NCBI GenBank assembly: GCA_027943245.1
Contig: JANDJZ010000309.1
Location: 1-15,000, forward strand
DNA length: 15,000 nucleotides
Source: Acanthamoeba sp. SK_2022b
Taxonomy: Eukaryota > Discosea > Longamoebia > Acanthamoebidae
Direction of reading: 5' to 3'
Of the stretch, positions 1 through 13,329 are shown piece after piece (positions within the stretch are counted from its first letter, which is position 1; each line of letters starts with the position of its first letter). The notes below the pieces were generated by a model that was not told the DNA's origin, did not search any database, and saw nothing but the letters and a program-made list of their open reading frames with translations. A program made the translations under genes and the position numbers.

Positions 1-5256
<5,256 letters not shown>

Positions 5257-5258
5257 TA

Positions 5259-5271
5259 AATATACATACAA
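5259..5271 (+). promoter_or_regulatory. 13-base motif just after the stop codon of the 7TM gene
   Basis: The sequence AATATACATACAA begins three bases after the TGA at 5254-5256. The identical 13-mer occurs nine bases after the stop of the next gene (6697-6709). Neither gene shows a close AATAAA, so this could be a 3'-end or RNA-binding element. The function is inferred from position and identity only. Confidence 0.35.
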
Positions 5272-5426
5272 GAGAGAGTTACCCATTTGTCTGTTTTTAT
5301 CAGTTGGGGAGCACACCATAAGTCATATCATTGTCAAGAGATTTGGCTGAGGTTTCGTTGAGACAGAAGAAAGAAAGGTCGTTGTCATGAAGTCTTTTTA
5401 ACAGATAACGCTGGCAGCCAGAAGAC
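5272..5426. other. Short intergenic spacer between the 7TM gene and the secreted glycoprotein gene
   Basis: About 155 bases between the end of one gene and the ATG of the next, both on the plus strand. It must hold the 3' end of the first transcript and the promoter and 5' UTR of the second. I see no clear TATA box or other named signal. The spacing shows how compact this part of the genome is. Confidence 0.5.
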
Positions 5427-6688
5427 ATGATGGGTCTTAAAATCCTTGTGTGCGTTATAGTACTGTTGGGCCTACTAGTGGCCGCACATGCGGGTAATTT
5501 TACAAGTGTACATTTGTACCGCAGGAATGTTGATGGACAAGATCACTATCTAACCAGCACGGACAGCGGTGAGCTTTATGCCGAGTCCCTAAAACAGTAT
5601 GACAACAAACAACATCTCAGCATACAGCTGTTTGCTAACCTTAGGAATTGAGTCCGTCGGTGGGGAGGTACTCTGGGCCCACTTGGAGGATATCCTTTGA
5701 CGAGATGGCCAGTTTGCAGATCGGAAGCTATGAACTCAGGCACTGTGATGATTATTGGCTATGCAATAGTACTGTCACCCTTAATCCTTACTTAGATGGA
5801 TACTCAGGTGACTGGTACTATGACCTCTCTGCTTCTGTTTCTGGTCAACCGGTATGACTTGAAAACTTGTTCCATTTTGTGGCCCCTCTCATTAACCATG
5901 ATTTTTGTGAGTGTAGTTGATGAGTTTCTATTTTATGCTTGATGGGCAATACTTTTTCCTTACAAATAATGAACAAGCTTATGGCAGTGGCAGTGGCAAT
6001 GACACTGTCAATGGCAATAACACTGTCAATGGCAATAACACTGTCAATGACAACAGCACTGTCGCTGTTAATGGCACCGAAAGTGTATGGTGGAACATCA
6101 TCAGTATGGTTTCTCATCCACGGACACCACACAAACCAACCAGATGCTTCACAACTTGAAACTTACTTTTTCCCCTCTTGTCGTTTACAAGCTGACATTG
6201 ATCTCAAGGAGATTGTGGCCATAATTACCGGCGCTCATCGATCGCATGCTGAGTTTGTAAAGTATTGTGCCAATGTTTCGTCTGATCTCTGCGATCCTGG
6301 AAATGTGATACAAGCTGCACTGAACGCTTCTGGTATTTCAATTGACCAGGCATTCCAACTTACTTCAGGCTTGTCTTATGCTCCTCTTGATGGGCATGTG
6401 TTTGTCGCCGCTGTTAAGAGTTGTGGTTTGGATATCGTACAACTATGCGATGACATTCTGTTAAAGGATCATGCTGGCTATGTAACACTAAACAAGTTGA
6501 CTGACCGTGGGGTAAGTTACAGGCAGTGCATCTCCGAACAACTTGAGAACACTCTTTGGGAGCCAGAGCTGAACGTTCAGGCATGTTGGGCATTACTCAG
6601 CAAAGATGTGGCAAGGCAAAATCGTCTCTTTAAGGGTGTGATGTACAGAACAGTGTATGCACGTCTAAACTACGATTTCAGTTCGTAG
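5427..6688 (+). CDS. Unrecognised secreted glycoprotein, 5 exons, 326 aa
   Basis: Inferred exons are 5427-5568, 5645-5667, 5720-5851, 5917-6103 and 6192-6688. They total 981 bases, exactly 327 codons with the stop, and all phases match. Residues 1 to about 23 form a clear signal peptide (MMGLKILVCVIVLLGLLVAA). Two short stretches look alike: HLYRRNVDGQDHYLTSTDSG in exon 1 and FYFMLDGQYFFLTNNE in exon 4. They vaguely recall the Tyr-rich repeats of some secreted bacterial and fungal proteins, but this is too weak for a family call. Exon 4 then has a sequon-rich tandem repeat. Exon 5 encodes about 165 residues that look globular, with several Cys and two more sequons (NVS, NAS). No catalytic motif was recognised. 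A perfect donor sequence GTAAGT at 6512 lies inside exon 5, but the frame stays open through it. Product and role are unknown; secretion is well supported. Confidence 0.7.
5998..6066 (+). repeat. 18-base tandem repeat encoding N-glycosylation sequons
   Basis: Three near-identical 18-base units (5998-6015, 6016-6033, 6034-6051) and a degenerate fourth encode a six-residue unit of the form N-[ND]-T-V-N-G. Each unit carries at least one N-x-T sequon, giving a densely glycosylatable linker between the N-terminal part and the exon 5 domain. The unit is a multiple of three, so copy-number changes would not shift the frame. Confidence 0.88.
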
Positions 6689-6696
6689 TATCTAAT

Positions 6697-6709
6697 AATA
6701 TACATACAA
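6697..6709 (+). promoter_or_regulatory. Second copy of the 13-base post-stop motif
   Basis: Identical 13-mer AATATACATACAA, nine bases after the TAG at 6686-6688. See the copy at 5259-5271. It is absent in this form after the cysteine protease gene, which has AATAAA instead. Confidence 0.35.
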
Positions 6710-6998
6710 ATCGCTGGTCGTAATCAGGGAAACCAGCTGTCTGGGTGTTTAACCCTAAAATTCTGCTGGTAGGCTTTTTAGTTCATTAACGCGAGAAGTT
6801 AAACTACCTTGGACAGACAGACGTCCATAGCGTGCAGTCCTGGAAGGCAAGAGCAAGGACACCATAGGAAAGTGAAAGACACAGGGTCTGTGCTGGCAGT
6901 TGTGATGCTGGATTTAGAAGAAATTTCTCACGATCAGAGAGTGGCAGGCAACCTTTGGTCTTGGTAGGCAGCGAGATCACCTCTACAAGCTTTCAGCC
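6710..6998. other. Intergenic region and likely promoter/5' UTR of the cysteine protease gene
   Basis: About 290 bases without a supported gene. It lies between two plus-strand genes and should hold the promoter and leader of the protease gene. The context just before the ATG (TCAGCC|ATGA) is a good Kozak-like start. I recognise no TATA box, repeat or RNA gene in it. Confidence 0.5.
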
Positions 6999-8448
6999 AT
7001 GAAGGGACTACTCCTGCTGGGCGTTTTGTTTTGTACGGTTTTTTTGCTGGCTACCCAAGGGATCGTTGACGCCGAAGGCGCACCAGCACCTCTGTGGACG
7101 TACAGGTGGTTCAACATAGGAGAATTTCAGCAGTGGTTAGATAATTCCAATGGCACTGGTTCCCGTTTGAACGATGATCAGTTGGCCCAATGGGCTTACG
7201 ATTGGGACACCTATGTTCGCCCACATTGGGACGCATATCCCGATGGAATTGGCCGTTCCATGCTTGTGGCAGCATCATACAGCCTCACCTATAGGCCTAC
7301 CCAAATCCAGCAGAGAGCAGAAATCCTCGACAGCTGGATCTTGGAGGATGGGTGGCGCAGTGATGATTACACTGGCCGCTTTTTGCGGGGAGCCTCAGAA
7401 AGAGGTCCAGCTCAAGGCCTGGTACGCCGACAGGGAGTGCTAGTGAATCCCATGTTAGTAGGGCAAACGCCAGTAAATGTGATGAACCACCCAGCTTGTA
7501 ACGGTTTTTGGGTGAAGCAGCAAGCTGGATGCTCCAACTGCTGGTCTATCGCAATGTCAGACTTTGTAAGCCTGGCCTATTGTTCTAGGAACTTGACTGA
7601 TCTTTCACAAAACAACCATGAAAATGAGGCATCATTCCAGTACCTGAGTACGCCTCCTCTAAACCTGATGACGCTGTAGGAGAGAATGATATATCGCTGC
7701 GATATTGACTTTAACATCTGACGCAGTGGACTGTTACCCCTCCAACCCTTCCGCCAGTGGCGTTGCAAACTATGGCTGTAATGAGGGCTCACAGTCTATC
7801 ACCAGGGCCATGATTATGGGCGAAGCTACTGTTTTGAATATTCCAGGTTCGGGCACTGTTGCTGGTTTGATCAATAGGGCTCGGTATCCGCCCAGGCATG
7901 TGCTGGGGACCAAAGCAACTGGATATGCCAGCCTCACCTTCACCGCTCGTTTTGGTGGGGCTGGGCAATGTCGGTACCGAGCCGACTGGGCCAACCAATT
8001 CAATCTTGCAAATCAAGGACTGTACATGTATGGGGGCAGTATGAGTGAAGCTGCCATGTCTCTTGTATTTGACCAAGGCCTTGGACCCATTGCTACTGCA
8101 ATGTACGCTGGCGCAGAGCTTGAAAATGTCCGAAGTGGCAGTATCGTAACCTCCCGTGCACCAGCCATGTGCGGTTGGTTGGCCAACACAAATCATGCTG
8201 TGATTCTTGTGGGCTACGGCGTCGCCACTAGTACACCGGTGTGGATAATGAGAAACTCGTGGGGACCATATTGGGCAGATAATGGATATGGTAGTTTTAT
8301 CAGAAACAGTTCGAACACTGTGACACCTACAGGACATCAATCGACTGCCATCTGCAGCTTCGGTTTGTGGGCCTTTTATGTTGCCCCTGCAAGTTCTGCT
8401 GCGCCAGAGCCTACTTGCTTGCCTTGGAGAGCCGACCTGCGTATATAA
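6999..8448 (+). CDS. Secreted papain-family (C1A-like) cysteine protease, 2 exons, 456 aa
   Basis: Exons are 6999-7647 and 7727-8448, with a 79-base intron (GTACGC...ACGCAG). Splicing creates the Met codon in QYLMDCYP, the segment that reads Q-x-L-x-D-C in papains. Residues 1-25 are a signal peptide. Residues about 26-150 are the presumed propeptide, with no clear ERFNIN pattern. The mature domain has the oxyanion Gln (174 or 175) and catalytic Cys181 in VKQQAGCSNCWSIAM, the NYGCNEG turn after the intron, His373 in NHAVILVGYG, and Asn393 in MRNSWGPYWADNGYG. All residues needed for thiol endopeptidase activity are therefore present. The Cys-His spacing of 192 residues is well above papain's 134, so there is inserted sequence, much of it around residues 255-320. 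It probably acts in the lysosome or phagosome or outside the cell. It converges on the thioredoxin-like gene downstream. Confidence 0.93.
7648..7726 (+). other. Intron of the cysteine protease gene
   Basis: GT-AG intron of 79 bases with in-frame stops. Its removal joins exon 1 (phase 1) to the NYGCNEG-bearing exon in the correct frame, restoring the family's Q-x-L-x-D-C segment. It is the clearest single demonstration of spliceosomal introns in the window. Confidence 0.92.
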
Positions 8449-8471
8449 TGAAAAATAGCGTTCATGCAGCG

Positions 8472-8477
8472 AATAAA
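8472..8477 (+). terminator. AATAAA polyadenylation signal of the cysteine protease gene
   Basis: Canonical AATAAA hexamer 24 bases after the TAA stop (8446-8448). The convergent gene ends at 8554, so the two 3' UTRs lie very close together or overlap. Confidence 0.7.
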
Positions 8478-8553
8478 CATGTGACACACTGCCAACTTTT
8501 CTTGAAGTGTATTTTTTATATCAAGCATACAACTGATGGTTTTTCATCCCGCT

Positions 8554-9095
8554 TTATGATAATTCATCAATGCTGGCATCTCTCACATGCCCGAACTGCC
8601 CATTCACCCACTCTGTGATAGCTGGATGGATATATAAATGAGAAGATGCCATGATAAGCCTGCATATTCTTCTTATTATGGATTTTGTTGTACCCTCTGC
8701 ACTCGTTGGACCCCTATACACTTGAGGAGCTGCGCCATTTCTCACCCACAATAGTGCTGGGTAGTTTGTGATACCAAAGAATTGTGGGAGTCGCTTCTGC
8801 GCAGGAGCATCAACCTTGGCCACACGGACGATACCAGCCAGGTGTTGTGCCACTTCTTCACACCTGCCTAGCTGTCAGACCAAGCAGAAGCCTGCGCCAA
8901 GAGGAGTGCGTACTCAAGCAGCAGAGCTTCACTGTGATTCCCTTTGGGCACGACGAACGCCACTAAAACCTCTGGGTTATGGGCGATGTATTGGGCAAAA
9001 CTTTTCTCAGACAAGCTTATGATGCTTGTTTTTGATGCAACGCACATCAACCATAACGTGATGACAAAAGATATCTGTGCTAGGTAACCAGGCAT
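8554..9095 (-). CDS. Secretory thioredoxin/PDI-like domain protein lacking CXXC, 3 exons, 139 aa
   Basis: Exons on the minus strand are 9095-8914, 8863-8694 and 8621-8554, with introns of 50 and 72 bases. Phases 2 and 1 match, and the total is exactly 140 codons with the stop. The ATG at 9095 gives a signal peptide (MPGYLAQISFVITLWLMCVA); in-frame ATGs at 9104 and 9128 are alternatives. The body follows the PDI 'a' domain: SEKSFAQYI, then EVLVAFVVPKGNHSEALLLE, then GIVRVAKVDAPAQ, FFGITNYPALLWVRNG with the cis-Pro, YRGPTSAEAITEWVNG, and a short tail. In active PDIs the segment after the central strand is PWCGHC; here it is PKGNHSE, with both cysteines gone. It should bind or chaperone rather than exchange disulfides. 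The C-terminus SIDELS is not a classical KDEL-type retention signal. The family call is strong; the role is inferred. Confidence 0.82.
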
Positions 9096-9600
9096 ACCGT
9101 GCATACCGCCGAAGCACAAAACAAGCATTCAGTGTCATTCCTTTTATCTGGGGAGCTTTGTCAGAATTTTCTAGCCAGTTCCACATACATTCTTGTTTGT
9201 TTGTATTCCACGCCCAGGGCACAAAGCATGCAAACAAAGCCTTTCTCTTGTGTTGGGGGTGATTGGTCCGTTTTTTTGTTTGTATTCCACGCCAAGGGTG
9301 GAGAGGAAAGGTCCAAAAAAAAAACACCAGGCAGATACGTAGTAAATTACAAGCGTTGTAAAGGTGGAAAGTCCTCAAGTCAGGGCGAAGAAAGAGGAAA
9401 CCGTTCTTTTGGCCAACACACCAAAGCATAAAAGTAAGGAGATGCCCATGAGGTGGTGGAAGGGTATGGTAGCCAGTTATGCACACATTACACACCACAC
9501 AACCACAGATTGGGGCTGGGGCTGGCGGAACTACACTGGCAGAAGATAAGGGGTTGTGTGGTTAAAACAAAAACTGGGAATTCCTGCTTCAGTTGTTTGA
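9096..9600. other. Gene-free region upstream of the thioredoxin-like gene, with a 19-base direct repeat
   Basis: No frame here has convincing coding character. The part next to 9095 should be the promoter and 5' UTR of the minus-strand gene. A 19-base direct repeat (TTTGTTTGTATTCCACGCC) occurs at 9196-9214 and 9275-9293, 79 bases apart. A poly(A) run lies near 9315-9325. I recognise no transposon end or RNA gene. Confidence 0.5.
9196..9293. repeat. 19-base direct repeat pair
   Basis: Identical 19-mers at 9196-9214 and 9275-9293, upstream of the thioredoxin-like gene. The downstream bases (CCAGGG and AAGGG) are also similar. It may be a local duplication or a paired factor-binding site; nothing in the sequence decides. 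Confidence 0.7.
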
Positions 9601-11155
9601 TGCCAGTTGCCACCCATGCGTATGCAGACACTCATGTGCACACACACGCACACACACCAACCTTGGGTGGTGTCAAAGCACATGACCACCATCTCCATGT
9701 ACAGCCCAATGAAGACATGGATAAGGAGGACAAGCATGATGATCTACTGAGGACTTCCTGTGCCAGTCTTCTCCCAGCTCTGTGGCATGGCCACCTGCTT
9801 CCATGGCGCAATCAGTAAAATAAAATCGTATTCTTTTATTATCCTGGATATAGTGAACTCCTGATTGGTGAATGCTGTTCACCAACGCAGCTAAGGAGCC
9901 TACACAAATGGCATTAAAAACAATAAAGAGAAGAAAGGCAGGTGGAATGCACCATAGTGCTGACCAGGGTCCATGGAAAGTGAAGTGTGAGCCAGCAGCT
10001 GAATGAACACCTGCACAAGACTGAGGCACTACACTGGAGGGCGAGCAGCAGGCTGCTGCTGGGCATTCAGGCAGCACAAGGGTGGAGGATGCAAGACTTA
10101 TTGCTTGGCAGCAAGCTTTTTGTTGGCCTTATGTACTGGCGACCAGCTGTTCCTGAAGTGATGGGAGCAGAGGCGCCACATGCTAGTGGACAACAAAATT
10201 AACCTTCTACAGGCAGTGTCAGAATCAAAGGGAATCATGGGATTTACCTGGAACATTGGGTTGTGGTCTTTAGGCTCAGCTGTGCACTACCTCTGCCCCT
10301 TTCTTCCCTCTTCCTCCTCCTCTTTGCCAGTCAGATCAATGTGCTCATGTGCTGGCATGGCTTGCAGTTGTGAGAGGCTGTTGTTGAGAACATCACAGAC
10401 ACCATCATCACCAACTTGATTGCACAATGACTTGAGATGGCTGACATTAGCATGCATTTGAGTTTCTGCTTCTTCTTTGAACTCTCCTCCTTATTCCTGC
10501 TCTTGTTGTCACAGGACCTTGCACTGGCCTTTGGTGCTTGCATTGCCTGTTGGACTTCAGGCATCAACAATGTGTACTGCACTTGTCCCAGCAAAGGCAG
10601 TAGGTCAACTCCTCACATGGTTCAAAGACACATGTGTGTGGCCATCCTGGCTCAACACAGGACTCATACATGTAGATGTGGCAGTGCCAACAGCTCAGCT
10701 GCCTGGCCCAGCTCAGTACCCATTGTGAGCAAACAGTGACACCATTGGACACATAGAAGTTGAGCTTGAGGTGGCATTAAAAGGACAGTGGGCAGATAGA
10801 ACTGCATGGAGGCTGCTGTAGGAGGTTATGGATTGATAGCTGAGAAGGGTGGGGGTGGTGGTGTGTTCATGTTCTGTGTTCTTGGGGGAAAGGCAGCCTG
10901 TGTGGCTACAGCTGCAGTGAAGCCCAAAAAAGTGGTTCCTGCAAAACAACTAGAATTTCAGCTGAAGATTTCATCATTGACAATGGCTTATCATATCATG
11001 CACCAGTTTTAGTGCCAGCAGAGCTGCCACGGCATTCAACATTCCCTCCATCTTGCAAAGTACTGCAGATGTGTCATTCCATCCTCACCCATGGGGTGGT
11101 GTTGAACACAAGTTTATCTTCCTTTGTCAGCATTTCTGGTGCAACATTAATATAA
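9600..11155. other. Gene-free, CpG-poor stretch, probably decayed mobile-element DNA
   Basis: No frame encodes a recognisable protein, although several frames stay open for 60-130 codons on either strand. CpG is scarce from about 9660 and nearly absent after 10175, while TG and CA are abundant. The stretch leads without a visible boundary into the Tc1/mariner-like relic, so it may be the rest of that element or an older insertion. I could not find terminal inverted repeats or target-site duplications by eye. Confidence 0.45.
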
Positions 11156-11811
11156 TCTGGACAGCCCACCCAAGTATGGTACAACCTTCACAATCATGCC
11201 CAGAAGCTTCACCACCAGGGGGTCCCCAGCATCACCAACTGCTTCCTCACACACATCTTCAGCAATGGGCACTGGTCATGGAAGAAGCCCACAATCCAGC
11301 ACATTAACAAGTACTCTACTCTGTGACAAATCATATTTCATTTCCCATCATCTCCACTGGCACCAAGTTGTAGGCCCCATCAGCACACAGACCTACCTCT
11401 GTGACTCTGCTGACCTCACTGACTCCTTCTCCCTCAGCCTCCTGCTAAACCTCACCAACAAGACCAACCCCTTCTTCTTGGACATGAGGGCCAGCTCAAA
11501 CACCAAGTTTTACTTCCTTGCCACCTCTGCCATGGCAATTTCTTCATCATTGACAACACAACACTACCTCCACCATTTCTTTGCTCCATGGCATCTCCTA
11601 CCTCTTCCTCCCAACCAACTCACCAGAACTCAATCCCTGTGAGCTGGTCATTGCCTTCATCAAACACTACATGACCACTGCTCAAAACAATCATGTCCAC
11701 TGCCTGCTCCTGCTTGCTGTGCTCACATGCCTTGCCCTCTCCAATGTAAAGAAGTTCTATTGGCATGAACATGGGGCATACACCAATGGGAGTACTGAGT
11801 CTGCCACATGA
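11156..11811 (+). pseudogene. Tc1/mariner-like DDE transposase relic, read across three frames
   Basis: Forward frame 2 (11156-11326) reads a helix-turn-helix-like segment ending in SWKKPTIQHINKYST, as in the DNA-binding domains of this superfamily. Frame 3 (about 11310-11540) continues with CDKSYF, at the place of the first catalytic Asp (usually D-E-S-H/Y-F), and a strand-rich core. Frame 2 resumes with FFIIDNTTL, holding the second Asp at 11552-11554. Frame 1 gives LPTNSPELNPCELVIAFIK, the superfamily's hallmark block, with the catalytic Glu at 11641-11643. The Asp-Asp-Glu order and spacing (about 76 and 30 codons) fit a DDE_3-type enzyme. Several frameshifts and a stop mean it is not functional as it stands. 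Terminal repeats were not found. Confidence 0.8.
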
Positions 11812-11884
11812 GCATGGGCCCAACTCCTGCATTTACTGAGCAAAATTAGGCCACAATCAGCACATTGTGTTAGGGTATGTTGAT

Positions 11885-11969
11885 GTGGGCTGGTGGGTGT
11901 GGATTGGGAGGTGGGTGGACTGTGGGTGGGCAGACAGGCACATGCACTTGTGAGTGGGTGGGTGGGTGG
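11885..11969 (+). repeat. G-rich tract with G-quadruplex potential
   Basis: The plus strand has a cluster of GGG runs separated by short loops, ending in GGGTGGGTGGGTGG near 11956-11969. It lies just after the transposase relic, inside the CpG desert. Quadruplex formation is possible in principle; no function is implied. Confidence 0.55.
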
Positions 11970-11989
11970 CACATTTTTGCCCCTGCGTT

Positions 11990-12500
11990 GCTCAAGGAGA
12001 GGGAAAGGACAAACTCTGCCCAAGGCATGGTCCTCATCCTTCCCCACCAACACCCAGGTGCGCCCCTCTTCCTCTCCCCAGCCAACCTTGGCCACCCACA
12101 GGTGGGGCGCCCCCCCCTCCCTTCCCTCATGTTTCGTTCCACCAGCTGACAACTCCCCTCCCAGTGATGACGTGGCTGGATCGAACATCACGTGGTGTGC
12201 ATGAGCAGGGGGATGGACTTGAGGTTGCCCTAGACCACCCACTGGCCAGACGGTGAGACCACGGTGGAGTGAGGAAAGAAGGAGCCATCAGCTACCAGGT
12301 GAGTGCCATGATTATTGCTCACACTGTCCATACCACTGGGGAGTCATTGGAACTGTCCGCCAAGTTAACTCCAGACGCCTCTATAGAGGTTTTCTGCCAG
12401 TTCTCCAGACGCCTCCTGCCGTCAAGCTGTTCCCACTGTTACAGGAACTATAAGAGGCATGGGGTGCTACAAAAGGTGGCTCCCAGGTAACGTTTGTTAC
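11990..12500. other. Gene-free stretch between the transposon relic and the GC-rich pseudogenes
   Basis: C-rich and purine-rich simple sequence (about 12000-12150), followed by sequence in which no frame is convincing. CpGs return from about 12060. From about 12340, weak coding-like segments (such as LPVLQTPPAVKLFPLLQEL) may be the decayed 5' part of the next pseudogene. I see no RNA gene or terminal repeat. Confidence 0.4.
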
Positions 12501-12504
12501 TGAC

Positions 12505-13148
12505 GTTTGTACAAGGACCCTCGGGTGGCGCAAACCTTGCTTGAGTAGATGGAGAAAAGGGAGAGCTTCGTGCGTACTACCTGCACCTGCTGGCACAAGA
12601 AGCCTTCTTCTTCGAGGACGAAACCTGGCAAGTGCTGGGCGTGCACCATGTCCCAGAGTCTGGTACAGGAGCTCCCCTGCCCCAGCAACAACAGCCAAAC
12701 TCGATATTGAGCGCCGCTACACGCCAGACCGTTTGCATGTGGAGGCCATACCAGAAGACGCTGACTACATAGGCTTTCCCGCCTTCAAGTTTGTGTTCAG
12801 CTTTGACCCTGCCCTGGCCAAGCGACGGGGACATCGTGGAGGGCTCCGACGAAGCAGCACTGATCGAGCGGTTGCGCAAGCTCGAGGCAGGTTTGGTTTT
12901 CTTGCCCACCCGCTGGCCATTAGAACCGGGACTGGAGCTGCTAACCACCTCCCCCCGCCGGCGGTTGGACGTCGTTGGCTTGTATAGCAAACGGGCTGAC
13001 CGTCACGTGCGTCGGGTGCTACGCTTCCTCCAAGGGCCACAGCGAGTTCTTTCTCCTCGGGCCCCCGCCGGAAGGCGAGACCGTCGCAGACGAGTGCGAG
13101 CCCATCTTTTACCAACACCGGCCAGAGCCGGGCCAAAATCAGCAGTAG
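12505..13148 (+). pseudogene. Unrecognised decayed protein-coding gene
   Basis: Coding-like segments follow one another on the plus strand but in different frames. They are LYKDPRVAQTLLE, then a TAG (12546-12548) and MEK, GELRAYYLHLLAQEAFFF, RYTPDRLHVEAIPEDADYIG, DIVEGSDEAALIERLRKLEA, and finally CVGCYASSKGHSEFFLLG running to a TAG at 13146-13148. The order, amino-acid make-up and high CpG/GC3 suggest one former gene of at least 200 codons broken by one nonsense change and three or four indels. Introns could explain some switches, but I found no set that restores one frame. I do not recognise the family. The 3' end faces the 3' end of the minus-strand GH125 piece. Confidence 0.5.
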
Positions 13149-13329
13149 CACCCCGGTGAGATATCCGCCTGCACTGAGAGCGTGGCCATGAGATGAGTTG
13201 CGCCACATTCACAAACAAGATTCGATTCCAGCCGCGGAGAGCAGGAGTGTGAGGCTTTGTTATCAAGCGTTTTGATGTGTTATCGTGTTTTGTTGTGTTA
13301 TCTGGCTGACGTGTCTGCTGACGAGCTAG

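Larger units (their letters stand above)
10175..11984. other. CpG desert overlapping the transposase relic
   Basis: Reading line by line I find a single CpG (11030-11031) between the CpGs at 10173-10174 and 11985-11986. From base composition, roughly 90-100 would be expected in this length (my estimate by eye). TG and CA are very frequent. The flanking DNA, above all after 12050, has many CpGs. In eukaryotes this pattern is the classical result of cytosine methylation in CpG followed by deamination, usually at silenced transposons. The methylation itself is inference. Confidence 0.85.

Noticed and set aside
8855..8885. Frameshift in the thioredoxin-like gene
   Set aside because: A 50-base intron (8913-8864) restores the frame and the exact family length, so the gene is intact.
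9007..9498. 163-codon minus-strand frame upstream of the thioredoxin-like gene
   Set aside because: It overlaps the real gene in another frame, crosses the direct repeat, and shows no motif.
9673..10077. 134-codon minus-strand frame with hydrophobic and Cys-rich parts
   Set aside because: No family motif, no supporting splice structure, and it lies in CpG-depleted DNA where lack of CpG alters stop-codon frequency.
10331..10594. Lys/Ser-rich minus-strand frame
   Set aside because: Low-complexity antisense of CT-rich sequence; no homologous pattern recognised.
11757..12256. Several overlapping Pro/Gly-rich frames on both strands
   Set aside because: They are translations of the G-rich and C-rich simple sequence, with no consistent coding signal.
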